64,000 bases of DNA, from contig NZ_JACCCU010000002.1 of assembly GCF_013410875.1 (NCBI RefSeq), forward strand, positions 1,116,001 to 1,180,000, read 5' to 3'. This stretch comes from Tunturiibacter empetritectus. Its GTDB lineage: Bacteria; Acidobacteriota; Terriglobia; Terriglobales; Acidobacteriaceae. The first letter of the stretch is position 1. Each line of letters opens with the position of its first letter. The position numbers were made by a program, and so were the translations under genes. Below the pieces are notes generated by a model. The model did no database searches. It worked only from the letters and a program-made list of their open reading frames with translations, and was not told the origin of the DNA. Below, in pieces: positions 54,685 to 62,848 of the stretch.

Positions 54685-55807
54685 TTAAGCGGACGATGGT
54701 TCACCAACTTTTGCTTGCTCTTCAATCCATTCCTCTAGCTTTTGCTGAAGTTCCTCTTTGCTCGGAAGATATAGCTGGTATTCCCGTGCATGGATATTCG
54801 CATCTTTAGGTAAGGTGATTTCGACGAGCGCAGTGTTCTTCTTCTTGCAGAGAACGATGCCGACTGTGGAGTTTTCCTGATCGTTTTTGACGAATCGATC
54901 GAAGTAATTGACGTACATCTGCATTTGGCCGAGATCTTGATGTGTCAGGTTTCCTATTTTCAAATCGATGAGCACGTAGCATTTTAGAAGACGGTTGTAG
55001 AAAACCAAATCGATGAAGAAGTGTTCTTCATCGAAAGTGAAGCGCTTCTGACGTGCCTCGAAAAGAAACCCCTTGCCCAGTTCAAGGAGAAAATGTTGTA
55101 CGTGCTTGACGATCGCCGCTTCGAGATCAGATTCAGAGTGGGTAGCCCTGCCCTCTAGTCCAAGGAATTCCAAAACATAAGGGTCTTGAGTATGTCCTGC
55201 GGTCTCGAAACACCCTGTCCCTGATGGGAAAGGTCACGTATCGCCTTCTTGTCTCGGCTGAGTGCAAGTCGTTCGAAAAGGCCGGCATTGAATTGGCGTT
55301 TGAGATCTCGCAGTGTCCAGCCTTGCTCGGCTGCCTCGATCTCATAAAATCTGCGCTCCTGATCCTTTAGCCCCAAAAGAGATACGTAATGGGACCAGCT
55401 GAGGGTAAAAGGAACCTGTGCACGAGGTGAAGTAGATTGCCCAGACACTGTCTGGGCAATTGAAGAAGGGAGACTATTATCAAGGCCACCGAATTGCCCA
55501 GACAGCGTCTGGTATATTTGGATGTCTCGACCCGGATATACAAGGTAGAAACGGCGCATGTACTCGAGATTGCTTTTTGAAAACCCATTGCCAAAGTCCG
55601 TTGTTAGACGCTCAGCCAGTTCCTTAATGACTTCCTTGCGATATTGTGCGCGATCAGCTCCGCCCTGCTCGTGCTCGACGATTCGCCGCCCAATTTCATA
55701 GTTCGTCTGAACCTGTAAAAGATTACGCCCCGCGCCACCGTCTGACGGGCCGAAAGAACAAGCAGACGGATGCCGTCGTAGAGCTCGAAAGAATCAACTT
55801 TCTTCAT
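54685..55807 (-). pseudogene. Broken DUF1016/YhcG-type PDDEXK nuclease
   Basis: Three frames together rebuild the protein. From ATG 55807 it reads LVLSARQTVARGV; a shift near 55720 gives NYEIGRRIVEHEQGGADRAQ, ELAERLTTDFGNGFSKSNLE and RRFYLVYPG; a second shift near 55170 gives LEFLGLEGRATHSESDLEAA and the nuclease core FFIDLVFYNRLLKCYVLIDL, KIGNLTHQDLGQMQMYVNYF. All expected domains are present, so two indels inactivated a full gene. The C-terminal nuclease piece (55173-54685) is still open. Confidence 0.82.
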
Positions 55808-55904
55808 AAAACTAGTATAGGTTCGCCATTCATCTCGCCGGCCTGCGGGAAGGTGAGCAGGAACCAACCTTTCCATCACACGACCGGCGTTTCTAATATA
55901 GCCT

Positions 55905-56042
55905 TCAAAGTCCCAGGTTATCGCTCACCGCGATCTCGATGTCTTGCTCCGACCCTAGATAACGTTCGGTCGCCTGGATGGAGGAGTGGCCGAGCAAGAA
56001 TTTGATCTGCTCCAGATCCGCAAAGCGCTCGGACAGTATTTA
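55905..56042 (-). pseudogene. C-terminal fragment of a tyrosine recombinase
   Basis: The minus strand reads FADLEQIKFLLGHSSIQATE, RYLGSEQDIEIAVSDNLGL, stop. This carries the HxxR-like LLGHSS box and the catalytic Tyr region of phage/XerC-type integrases. The rest of the gene is absent. It marks an old integration event between the nuclease and ligase remnants. Confidence 0.75.
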
Positions 56043-56069
56043 TCAACCGCGGCAGAGAAGTGACCTATG

Positions 56070-56458
56070 GTCCAAACACCGCATCAATCTCAGTCAGGAG
56101 TTCGTCATTGGCGGTTACGTGCCCAGCAATCTTGGACTCGATTCAACCATCGTCGGCTTCTACCGTGGAAAGAATCTCATCTATGCATCCCGAGTGCGAG
56201 CTGCCTTCGTGCCCGCCACTCGCCGGAAAGTCTTCGACCAGCTCAAACATCTAACGACCGCACACTGCCCATTCACAAACCTTCCCGAACCCAATAGTGG
56301 CCGGTGCGGACAGGGACTCACCGCTGAGAAGATGAAGGTGTGCGTTTGGCTCAAGCCGGAGGCAGTCGCCCAGGTAGAATTTTTAGAGTGGACCAGCAGA
56401 CCACCTCCGGCACACCAAGTTCATTGCCATGCGAGAAGATAAGACCCCCGCAAAGTAC
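56070..56458 (+). pseudogene. C-terminal fragment of an ATP-dependent DNA ligase (LigD type)
   Basis: QEFVIGGYVPSNLGLDSTIV, GFYRGKNLIYASRVRAAFVP and LTAEKMKVCVWLKPEAVAQV are signature blocks of the OB-fold end of NHEJ ligases. Near 56390 the frame shifts; the continuation DHLRHTKFIAMREDKTPAK ends at TAA 56456-56458. The N-terminal nucleotidyltransferase part with the catalytic Lys is missing. Confidence 0.8.
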
Positions 56459-56495
56459 TAAAAGAAACCTAAAAAAGCTCGCTGCTTTCGCGCGG

Positions 56496-56810
56496 TCATG
56501 CGTCCGGACGGCTTCTCAGGAAAGGTTTTAGGTCTTCGACGATATCGATTGAGAAACGATGCTGAAGTCTTACACTACAAGCGGCAAAGATTGTGCGAAT
56601 GGACCGGGCTGTCCGGCCTTGCTTCCCAATGAGCTTTCCGATGTCCGAAGGGTGGACCGAAATGCGAAAGGTGGTTTGGTCGGAGCCAGCCGTTATCTCG
56701 ATCGAAACAGCATCCGGTACATCGACAAGCGCGTTCACGATCCTCAGAAGGAGGCGCTGAACGGGTGTTGCGTCGACTAGCGTATTCGCGGCACTTGACA
56801 TATTCACCAT
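56496..56810 (-). CDS. KH-domain RNA-binding protein (KhpA-like)
   Basis: 104 residues from ATG 56810, 10 bases after GAGAGG; the frame extends to 56888. The KH core is clear: LLLRIVNALVDVPDAVSIEI, FRISVHPSDIGKLIGKQGRT, ARSIRTIFAACSVRLQHRF. The GxxG loop is GKQG. Such proteins bind RNA with KhpB in many bacteria; usually they sit in ribosomal operons, so this lone accessory copy may have a special role. Confidence 0.8.
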   Translation of the reverse strand: MVNMSSAANTLVDATPVQRLLLRIVNALVDVPDAVSIEITAGSDQTTFRISVHPSDIGKLIGKQGRTARSIRTIFAACSVRLQHRFSIDIVEDLKPFLRSRPDA

Positions 56811-56966
56811 CTCAGGGAAGCCTCTCGCAAATCCTAACAGCAAAATCCAACTCTCTTGTTCTCGCTTGGGGAGAAGGCGAAGATCCAATCAAGATCATCA
56901 AAGAATTAAGACCGTTTTAGGGTTGGTGAACTGCTTAGAGGTTTAGAACTGCAAGCGAGGTACGAG

Positions 56967-57220
56967 ATGAGGAAGGTAGTGGGAGTAAGCAAAGGAAAAG
57001 TAACGTCAGTCGATCAGAAGCCAACCCAGAATGCGTGGCCCCCCCCGACATCGACGGCATGATGTCGGGCCAGATACACGAATTCTACGAAAGACTGGGT
57101 CACGAAGCCGCTATTCGCGGTGAAAAGCAGTTGAAAGAGGCGCATCAAGCTTGGATACATGGATGGACCATGGAGATGGAAGGCCAGGACAAACTAGAAC
57201 ATCTAAAAAAGGGTCATTAA
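56967..57220 (+). pseudogene. Small gene interrupted at a C8 tract
   Basis: ATG 56967 follows GCGAGG and opens MRKVVGVSKGKVTSVDQKPT before a run of eight C (57039-57046). In the present frame it stops soon after. One extra C would join it to MSGQIHEFYERLGHEAAIRG and WTMEMEGQDKLEHLKKGH, ending at 57220. The joined product would be 84 residues. Slippage, mutation or sequencing error are all possible. Confidence 0.5.
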
Positions 57221-57368
57221 ACGTCCTAATGTGGTCGTCTCAGAGGGAGCGATCCGATGCTGTGGTCTCCCATTCGCCCTTCGTTTCTTTCTTAGGTGGC
57301 CGAGTTCTACGAAGGTGGGCAGGGTAGACTTACTACGCACTCACTATGCCTTGGAGGAAACGAGCTAA

Positions 57369-57566
57369 ATGTTGAACATGATTTCGCTACATCAAGCCGG
57401 CGTTCGTTTAGCGTTGAAGATTGCTGCGGTCTTCTTATGCTGCATGTCGCTCACAGGGTGCCTCGTTGCAGGAGTGTCCAGCAATGGTAGAGCGTTTATA
57501 TGGCCCGGTGGATTGGGATTGGTCGTAATAATCCTGCTTATAGTCTTTCTTCTCCGGCGTCGCTAG
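57369..57566 (+). CDS. Small putative lipoprotein
   Basis: 65 residues, with GGAGGAAAC upstream of ATG 57369. A signal peptide ends in a lipobox-like LTGC (Cys at 31), then a short loop and a second helix (LGLVVIILLIVFLLRRR). Probably membrane-anchored at both ends. The last 29 bases overlap the convergent gene at 57538. Confidence 0.55.
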   Translation: MLNMISLHQAGVRLALKIAAVFLCCMSLTGCLVAGVSSNGRAFIWPGGLGLVVIILLIVFLLRRR

Positions 57567-57810
57567 GTACCGGCTTAATGGACTCAGATCGTCTGAACTG
57601 ACCGTTCGTCACTCTATCGAGGTCGTCAAGTTCGATCTTAATGAGAGCCGACGTCCCCCGAAGAATTTTTCTGACTCTATCAATCGCAGCTATCTCAGTA
57701 ATCGTAGGCGCGCCCTCATCTTCTGCTAACGTTTTTTGATGATCTAAAGCACTCAGTTCGGACTGGATTCCGTCAAGGATTTCACGAAAAAGGTGTGACG
57801 CAATTCGCAT
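57538..57810 (-). CDS. Hypothetical helical protein
   Basis: 90 residues: REILDGIQSELSALDHQKTL, then TEIAAIDRVRKILRGTSALI and a charged end. Mostly helical, probably coiled coil. It is 9 bases downstream of another small minus-strand gene and likely co-transcribed with it. No family recognised. Confidence 0.5.
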   Translation of the reverse strand: MRIASHLFREILDGIQSELSALDHQKTLAEDEGAPTITEIAAIDRVRKILRGTSALIKIELDDLDRVTNGQFRRSESIKPVPSDAGEERL

Positions 57811-57819
57811 ATTAAGGAC

Positions 57820-58032
57820 CTAACTTTCTTTAGAGGCAGTCCATCCGATTTCTTCGAGGCCTTCTTGTCGGACGGTATAGGGATGACCCATGTTGCAGAC
57901 ATGGACTATCTCATCATTTGCAAGCTCTGCTTCAGCCTTTCGATGTCCAATTGTTTGGTAGCATTCGCGGCAAATTGAATCGAAAGAAGAATCCCGATTC
58001 GGTCGATGAACAAATCGCATTCGTTCATTCAT
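57820..58032 (-). CDS. Small protein with Cys pairs
   Basis: 70 residues, beginning MNERMRFVHRPNRDSSFDSI and CRECYQTIGHR. CxxC plus a later CxxGHP suggests a small zinc-binding knuckle. Very similar short proteins occur widely in Acidobacteria to my recollection. A clear AGGGGA site precedes ATG. Confidence 0.6.
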   Translation of the reverse strand: MNERMRFVHRPNRDSSFDSICRECYQTIGHRKAEAELANDEIVHVCNMGHPYTVRQEGLEEIGWTASKES

Positions 58033-58264
58033 GGTGAAATCCCCTGAGGGGGACTTTTAGGTTAACGCACCAAGGGCGATAGTGTCATCTGAATTCATAT
58101 GGTACGATGTGCTAGTGTAAGTTATTGATTCTAAGTCCGATAACGCTACTTATGTATAGTGGAAATAAATAACTCGTTCCGTTTAATCCGCACTTATAGC
58201 AACCGTTAACTAGGTTCTACCAACCCCAAGTACGACTCTCGCTTCAAACAAAGCGAGGTGTCAC

Positions 58265-58711
58265 ATGGCAGAAGGCTATTCGCTGGTAAAGACAATTGTG
58301 CAGATACTCCACGACGGACAAACCGGTTTTGCAGACCTTGGAGAGAAGCTGAAGAGGCCCGACCTTAGAGAATTCTTTTTGGCAGAGTCCGCTAACCGTG
58401 GCAAGTTTGCTACTGAACTTGAGGCAGAACTCGCACTGGCAAAAGGCGACACGAAAGACATTGGTGGTACCGCAACCGGAGCGCTTCACCGCACCTGGGC
58501 AGATCTAAAGGCCAGTCTTGGCGGGGGTGATCACGCTCTATTGGAGACCGCAGAACAGGGTGAGGATGTTGCCAAGAAGGCGTACCAGGAAGCCTTAGAA
58601 GCAAAGGATCTCCCCTCTTCAGTTACTCGCGAGCTGCTTACGAAACAACAAGCGCACATTTTAGCTTCGCACGACAAAGTGAAGGCGTTTCGAGACAGCA
58701 CAGCCTCTTAA
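58265..58711 (+). CDS. DUF2383/PA2169-type four-helix-bundle protein
   Basis: 148 residues. LVKTIVQILHDGQTGFADLG, REFFLAESANRGKFATELEA, ATGALHRTWADLKASLGGGD and QAHILASHDKVKAF match the DUF2383 ferritin-like pattern. The family is of unknown function and often stress-linked. It opens a run of small stress-type genes to 60.1 kb. Confidence 0.85.
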   Translation: MAEGYSLVKTIVQILHDGQTGFADLGEKLKRPDLREFFLAESANRGKFATELEAELALAKGDTKDIGGTATGALHRTWADLKASLGGGDHALLETAEQGEDVAKKAYQEALEAKDLPSSVTRELLTKQQAHILASHDKVKAFRDSTAS

Positions 58712-58865
58712 AGTAACCCAATCCGTAGAGCACCCCAATTGAGGGCGGCTTTGTCGCGACTAGGCCAGCGTTGCATTGGGTTTCGGTCTCTTCTTAGGTC
58801 GACCGAGTGATCAATCTTAGTGTATGCTCCTCCGCGGGCGTCACATGCCCAGAAAAGAGACCACT

Positions 58866-59063
58866 ATGGCTCATCAAGCGCATAAGAAAGCTGCGGAACA
58901 TCACGAGAACGCGGCGAAGGCACACCACGCTGCTGCTGCTCACCACGAAAAGGGCGACCATAAAGCGGGCGCTGAACATTCCAAAAAAGCTCATGATCAA
59001 TCGACCGAGGCTCACCAGCACTCCACCGAGGCGCATGGTAAGTCGTTAGCGGCAACTAAATAG
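58866..59063 (+). CDS. Small His/Ala/Lys-rich protein
   Basis: 65 residues from ATG 58866 (MAHQAHKKAAEHHENAAKAH); an upstream frame to 58824 lacks support. Repeated A-x-x-H-H and E-H-S-K-K-A-H units predict one amphipathic helix with 14 or more histidines. It may bind metals or nucleic acid; no family name. A hairpin follows. Confidence 0.6.
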   Translation: MAHQAHKKAAEHHENAAKAHHAAAAHHEKGDHKAGAEHSKKAHDQSTEAHQHSTEAHGKSLAATK

Positions 59064-59072
59064 CGATTGTCG

Positions 59073-59110
59073 GGCTTAGGAAGAACGTGTCTTCGTGTTC
59101 TTTCTAAGCC
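59073..59110 (+). terminator. Terminator-like hairpin after the His-rich gene
   Basis: GGCTTAGGAAGAAC (59073-59086) pairs with GTTCTTTCTAAGCC (59097-59110) with one G-T pair. The following bases are T-rich but broken by C, so termination is probable, not certain. Confidence 0.65.
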
Positions 59111-59145
59111 TCACTTTCTTGCTTCCTTGAAATAACGGAGAAATC

Positions 59146-60006
59146 ATGGCACATGTAGGAAATGTGAACTTACCAGTGGAAGATCAACGAACTGGATATA
59201 GAAGTGTAGGAAATAACGAAGCCAACTCATCTGGAGTCTCTTGGTCCGCCGTTGTTGCAGGGGCCTTTGTTACAGCGGCTCTTTCGCTGATCCTTATAGC
59301 TTTGGGTACGGGCTTAGGACTCGCTTCAGTATCGGTTTGGTCTGGTGTGGGAGCTTCGACATCAACGATCGGAGGCGCTGCAATCGTTTGGCTCATTCTC
59401 ATCCAGATCATGAGCTCTTCGATGGGCGGCTACTTGGCCGGCCGGTTGAGAACAAAATGGGCCGGTATTCGTACGGACGAAGTGTACTTTCGCGACACCG
59501 CACACGGTTTCCTAGCCTGGTCGGTTGCATTAGTTGTCACCGCAGCGTTCCTTACTTCAGCTGCTACCTCCCTCATGGGTGCAGCGCCAGGTAGCGAGAA
59601 CTCAACTGCCGCAACCAAAAACCAGGCAGGCACAGCAAGCCCCAACCCTTACTTCGTCGATTCCCTTTTCCGTACCGATGGTTCGAAACCTGAAATAGAC
59701 AACACTTCAGTAAACCGGGAAGCGGGAGTGATCTTTGCAACAGCTCTCAAACAGGGCGATCTCTCCGCCGCAGACAAAACTTACCTTGATCAACTGGTGA
59801 TATCCAAAACCGGGCTGAGTCAGAGCGACGCCGATAAGAGAGTTTCCGACCTGTTTCTGAGCGTTAAGGCAGCAGCTGAAACCGCACGCAAATCCGTCGC
59901 CCATACCTTGCTTTGGACCTTTGTTGCTCTACTTATCGGAGCCTTCTGCGCCAGCTTTGCCGGGACAATTGGGGGAAGGCAACGGGATCATGTTGTTGCT
60001 ATCTAG
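59146..60006 (+). CDS. Conserved-type membrane protein with long external loop
   Basis: 286 residues, with ACGGAGAAATC before the ATG. Four helices: SWSAVVAGAFVTAALSLILI, a second at about 78-95 (AIVWLILIQIMSSSMGGYLA), a third at about 123-143 and a last at about 258-278 ending in a GG-R motif. A loop of about 110 residues between helices 3 and 4 contains SADKTYLDQLVISKTGLSQS. Function unknown; similar proteins occur in acidobacterial and alphaproteobacterial stress loci. Confidence 0.7.
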   Translation: MAHVGNVNLPVEDQRTGYRSVGNNEANSSGVSWSAVVAGAFVTAALSLILIALGTGLGLASVSVWSGVGASTSTIGGAAIVWLILIQIMSSSMGGYLAGRLRTKWAGIRTDEVYFRDTAHGFLAWSVALVVTAAFLTSAATSLMGAAPGSENSTAATKNQAGTASPNPYFVDSLFRTDGSKPEIDNTSVNREAGVIFATALKQGDLSAADKTYLDQLVISKTGLSQSDADKRVSDLFLSVKAAAETARKSVAHTLLWTFVALLIGAFCASFAGTIGGRQRDHVVAI

Positions 60007-60066
60007 ACGCATCGAACTTTGTCGAATTTTCTCAACAGCAAAAAATAAATATTAAGGAACACTCCC

Positions 60067-60141
60067 ATGCGCTCGATCCTGCTTCTCCTTCTCGGTGTAC
60101 CTATCCCAATCGTCATCCTCATTGCGTTGTTCAGCCACTGA
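60067..60141 (+). CDS. 24-residue membrane peptide
   Basis: ATG 60067 with AAGGA about 9 bases before. The product is MRSILLLLLGVPIPIVILIA plus LFSH: one helix with a central PIP kink. It recalls a group of very short conserved membrane proteins. Too short for standard gene calling, but the ribosome site and the clean hydrophobic design support it. Confidence 0.6.
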   Translation: MRSILLLLLGVPIPIVILIALFSH

Positions 60142-60245
60142 GCTCACGTTTTATCAACTATCAAGGTCTTTTTTTTTCCGCGTTCCTAATTTCCTGGAAC
60201 ACGGTCGCAATCTCTTGGCGACAACTGGCGACAAAGGAGACCAAG

Positions 60246-60832
60246 ATGGCATTACGAGACGTTCTGTTGGACGAACTTCGCGACATGTACAGTGCGGAAA
60301 ATCAGTTAGTGAAAGCATTACCAAAGCTTGCGAAAGGAGCGAAGAACCCAAACTGAAGCAACTTTTCGCGGCACACCTGGAGGAAACCAAGGGTCAGGTC
60401 GAGCGGCTAAAGAGAGTCTTTGGCGAATTGGGCGAGAAGCCTACAGGGCAGCACTGTAGTGGCATGGAAGGCGTCGTGGAAGAGGGTAAAGACGCATTGG
60501 AGAAAGATGAAGATGGCGCGTCATTTGATGCTGGGCTTGTTGGGGCGGCCTTACGTACCGAACACTACGAGATTGCAGGCTACGAAGCCTGCATCTCCAT
60601 GGCGACCGCTTTGCCAATGCCGAAGATTATCAGGCTGCTCAATGCCAATCTGAAGGAGGAGTTGTCGGCGGCGAGGAAGATCACGGCAGCAGGGGCACCA
60701 ATCATGAAGCAGAGCGCCAGAGAGCCAGAGCAGGCGAAGAAACCTAAGACCGAGAAAGAGAAGTACTCCGCTAAAAAGAGCGAAGAAGATGATGCGAAAG
60801 CCACGCCTGAACTCAACACGTCTAGTACTTAG
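60246..60832 (+). pseudogene. Frameshifted ferritin-like DUF892 protein, copy B
   Basis: From ATG 60246: MALRDVLLDELRDMYSAENQ and LVKALPKLAKGAKNP, then a stop at about 60355. One base is missing near 60348; the next frame continues KLKQLFAAHLEETKGQVERL, TEHYEIAGYEACISMATALP and the Lys-rich tail to 60832. Complete otherwise (about 195 residues). These YciE/YciF-type proteins are stress-induced diiron-fold proteins. Confidence 0.85.
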
Positions 60833-61138
60833 TAGCAATCCGCTTGCCCGAGTGCCGTTGACTACGACGGGACTTTTGATGGATGGATTCTGGCTAGGAG
60901 CAAATGCGGAAGATTGTCCCGTTCCGCTGCCCTTCTGCCGTTATCGCGCCCTTGTGCTTATCAAGACTATGTTTGCTCACCCGTGGTCCCAAGGCTCCAA
61001 GACTGCGTTTTCGTGAAAGGGTTCAAACGCTGATGGAAAAGGGCGTTCCCTTTCCGCTGTCAGCGATGGTTGACCCGAAAGCAGTGTGCACCGCTCCATG
61101 GTTCAGAGGAGGCAACCTTTCCGGAATGCTCGTTCTCC
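60833..61138. other. Spacer in duplication copy B
   Basis: No supportable gene; short frames only. It is about 185 bases longer than the same spacer in copy A, so one copy gained or lost DNA. Confidence 0.45.
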
Positions 61139-61163
61139 AAGTATAAATACTTCGTACTACGAA
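61139..61163 (+). promoter_or_regulatory. Twin palindromes (copy B)
   Basis: AAGTATAAATACTT (61139-61152) and TTCGTACTACGAA (61151-61163), identical to copy A although flanking bases differ. They stand 11 bases before the ATG at 61175. Possible MarR operator. Confidence 0.5.
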
Positions 61164-61173
61164 AGGAAAACCC

Positions 61174-61440
61174 AATGAGCCAACCGAAGCTGTATCCCGT
61201 CGAAGAAGCAATTAAGGCGCAGAAGTCTCTCCGCGAAGCAGCCGGCCTGGGGCCTGAGCAGTTCCCATCCAGGCGTTTGTTGGAATGTTCAGCGACGAGA
61301 TTGAGTCTCTGCGGAAGCGTGGCAAGACGGATGAAGATATCGCATCCCTTATTCAGCGGAACAGCGAGATCGAGATCACTGCTGCCGAGATTGCCGAGAA
61401 CTACGCCTCCCCTGAGGAGCGTCATCAGCATGGCGAGTAG
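61174..61440 (+). pseudogene. 88-residue gene, frameshifted copy B
   Basis: It starts MSQPKLYPVEEAIKAQKSLR as in copy A, but one T is missing in the CAGTTTCCC stretch (here CAGTTCCC, near 61262), so the frame changes after GPEQFP. The original frame resumes and ends at TAG 61438-61440 with ERHQHGE. Confidence 0.85.
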
Positions 61441-61888
61441 GCTTAGGGGACTCCGGGCTCAAGGCGCTGAGCTTCACCATCTGCTCAAGGCCGGCAAGGA
61501 GGCCCTCACGCCTTGTCTTACTCATTTGACTAAATATCCCGGTCAGGAAGGCGTGGAAATCCGAAGATGTGGAATTCTGTAAGCTTTCGCCTGCCTTTGT
61601 AGCGAAGATGTTGATTTTCCGCCCGTCTTCGATTTGACGGATTCGGCGGACAAGACCTCGCTCTTCCAAAGAATGAACGGTGGCGTTTAGGGTGGCTGGA
61701 CTTAAGTTCAGTCTTCTCGCGAGTTCAGTGAGCGTCATGCCTGCGTTTGGGACCACATTCAACGTCATGAACTGAGTCGCGCTCAATCCTGCCTGCTGGA
61801 AGCGGTTGAAGTTTGCGGCTTGGATCACCTGACGAAGCTGCATCCATGTGGCAATAAAGCGGGTTGTCTCGGTTTCGAAAGCCGACAT
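61376..61888 (-). CDS. MarR-family transcriptional regulator (copy B)
   Basis: 170 residues, intact: MSAFETETTRFIATWMQLRQ, MTLTELARRLNLSPATLNAT and the wing QIEDGRKINIFATKAGE. Nearly identical to copy A across the helix-turn-helix, so both would be expected to bind the same site. Its 3' end overlaps the broken 88-residue gene. Confidence 0.87.
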   Translation of the reverse strand: MSAFETETTRFIATWMQLRQVIQAANFNRFQQAGLSATQFMTLNVVPNAGMTLTELARRLNLSPATLNATVHSLEERGLVRRIRQIEDGRKINIFATKAGESLQNSTSSDFHAFLTGIFSQMSKTRREGLLAGLEQMVKLSALSPESPKPTRHADDAPQGRRSSRQSRQQ

Positions 61889-61978
61889 GCATCTATTGTG
61901 GACGAGATCTCGGAAGTTGGCGGCAACTCCTATGACCCCTGAGCCAACTCCGCCAAAGCTCTCAGTGTCTGCCCCTAA

Positions 61979-62317
61979 CTAAGGCACCTTTGAATGAACC
62001 TGTTGTATTCGCACCAACGCTTCGGTTTGTCTTAGGAGTTCAGCAGGGAGAACGAGAGGTGTTAGTTGGTGGATAGGTGCACCAGACGCATCCGCAGCGG
62101 TTCTAACCCATTGCTTCTCTGCCTCTGGCACGGTGTAACAAACCACGATCAAAGAGTACGGCACTTCAGCTTGTCCTAGCAGGCTACGAACGCCATCTTG
62201 ACCTATTGCAACCTTCACCAGAAATCCGGCTTGTTCAAGCAGCATCCTGCGAGTGTCCAGAAGCATCGCGTCATGACCATAAATCAGTATTTGGCGAGAT
62301 GTTGGTGAAGAAGACAC
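61979..62317 (-). CDS. Receiver-domain-like small protein
   Basis: 112 residues: ILIYGHDAMLLDTRRMLLEQ, AGFLVKVAIGQDGVRSLL and YSLIVVCYTVPEAE. It follows the response-regulator fold, but the phospho-acceptor Asp is replaced (VVCYT where DxMP is expected) and the first acidic pair is reduced to HD. It is therefore likely a non-phosphorylated receiver. Only a remnant of it survives in copy A. Confidence 0.65.
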   Translation of the reverse strand: MSSSPTSRQILIYGHDAMLLDTRRMLLEQAGFLVKVAIGQDGVRSLLGQAEVPYSLIVVCYTVPEAEKQWVRTAADASGAPIHQLTPLVLPAELLRQTEALVRIQQVHSKVP

Positions 62318-62488
62318 GGGTACTCTTTCTCAGTCTCTTGTTTTACTACACAGCTAACTTCGGGGAGGGTCTGGTCATCTTACCTGAGCAGTCCCAAGAA
62401 CGTAAAACAATATGCCGTCATCTCTTGATGAGATGAAGTTGGAGAAGATTCAATTACCCTAGAAGAGCTAACCACGCGGCTACAGCAA

Positions 62489-62731
62489 GTGGAAGACGCT
62501 GTCTCTGGGAGCGCAGCCTTAGTTGAGGTTCGCGCTCATACGCGAGCGTTGATGACGGAAGTCGTCAGGCCTTTAGAGGCGATCAACAACCTTGTTTATC
62601 TCGCGCTAAATGATTCTGATGATCCTGTGAAAGCGAATCTTTACATGCAAATGGCTAAGGGTCAAATTGCCTTGCTCAATGAGATCACACTATCTACGCT
62701 TCGCTTCTGCGATGAGCAACCCAAAAAGTAA
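62489..62731 (+). CDS. 80-residue helical protein, histidine-kinase-dimer-like
   Basis: GTG 62489 is the first usable start; the frame opens after a stop at 62430. EVVRPLEAINNLVYLALNDS and MAKGQIALLNEITLSTLRF look like the two-helix dimerisation hairpin of sensor kinases, but His is lacking at the usual place and no ATPase domain follows. It is divergent from the receiver-like gene, so the pair could be relics of a two-component system. Confidence 0.5.
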   Translation: MEDAVSGSAALVEVRAHTRALMTEVVRPLEAINNLVYLALNDSDDPVKANLYMQMAKGQIALLNEITLSTLRFCDEQPKK

Positions 62732-62848
62732 CTGATCTCGTCTCCGAAGTTCTAGAATCGCCCCCAGCCTTAGCGCACATAAATTTCCATTTCTTGAGGT
62801 GCCCCCTAGATCAGTAAACTTACCTGATAAGAAGGTCACCTGCTGAGT

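Larger units (their letters stand above)
60551..62729 (+). repeat. Segmental duplication, copy B (partner 37772-39250)
   Basis: Same gene order as copy A. Copy B keeps more of the ferritin-like, receiver-like and 80-codon genes, but has a one-base deletion in the 88-residue gene. The gap between the ferritin-like gene and that gene is 341 bases here and 156 in copy A. Confidence 0.85.

Noticed and set aside
55978-56442. 154-residue frame as a full gene
   Set aside because: The first 30 residues are antisense to the integrase fragment and the last 20 are frameshifted; the middle is a ligase C-terminus.
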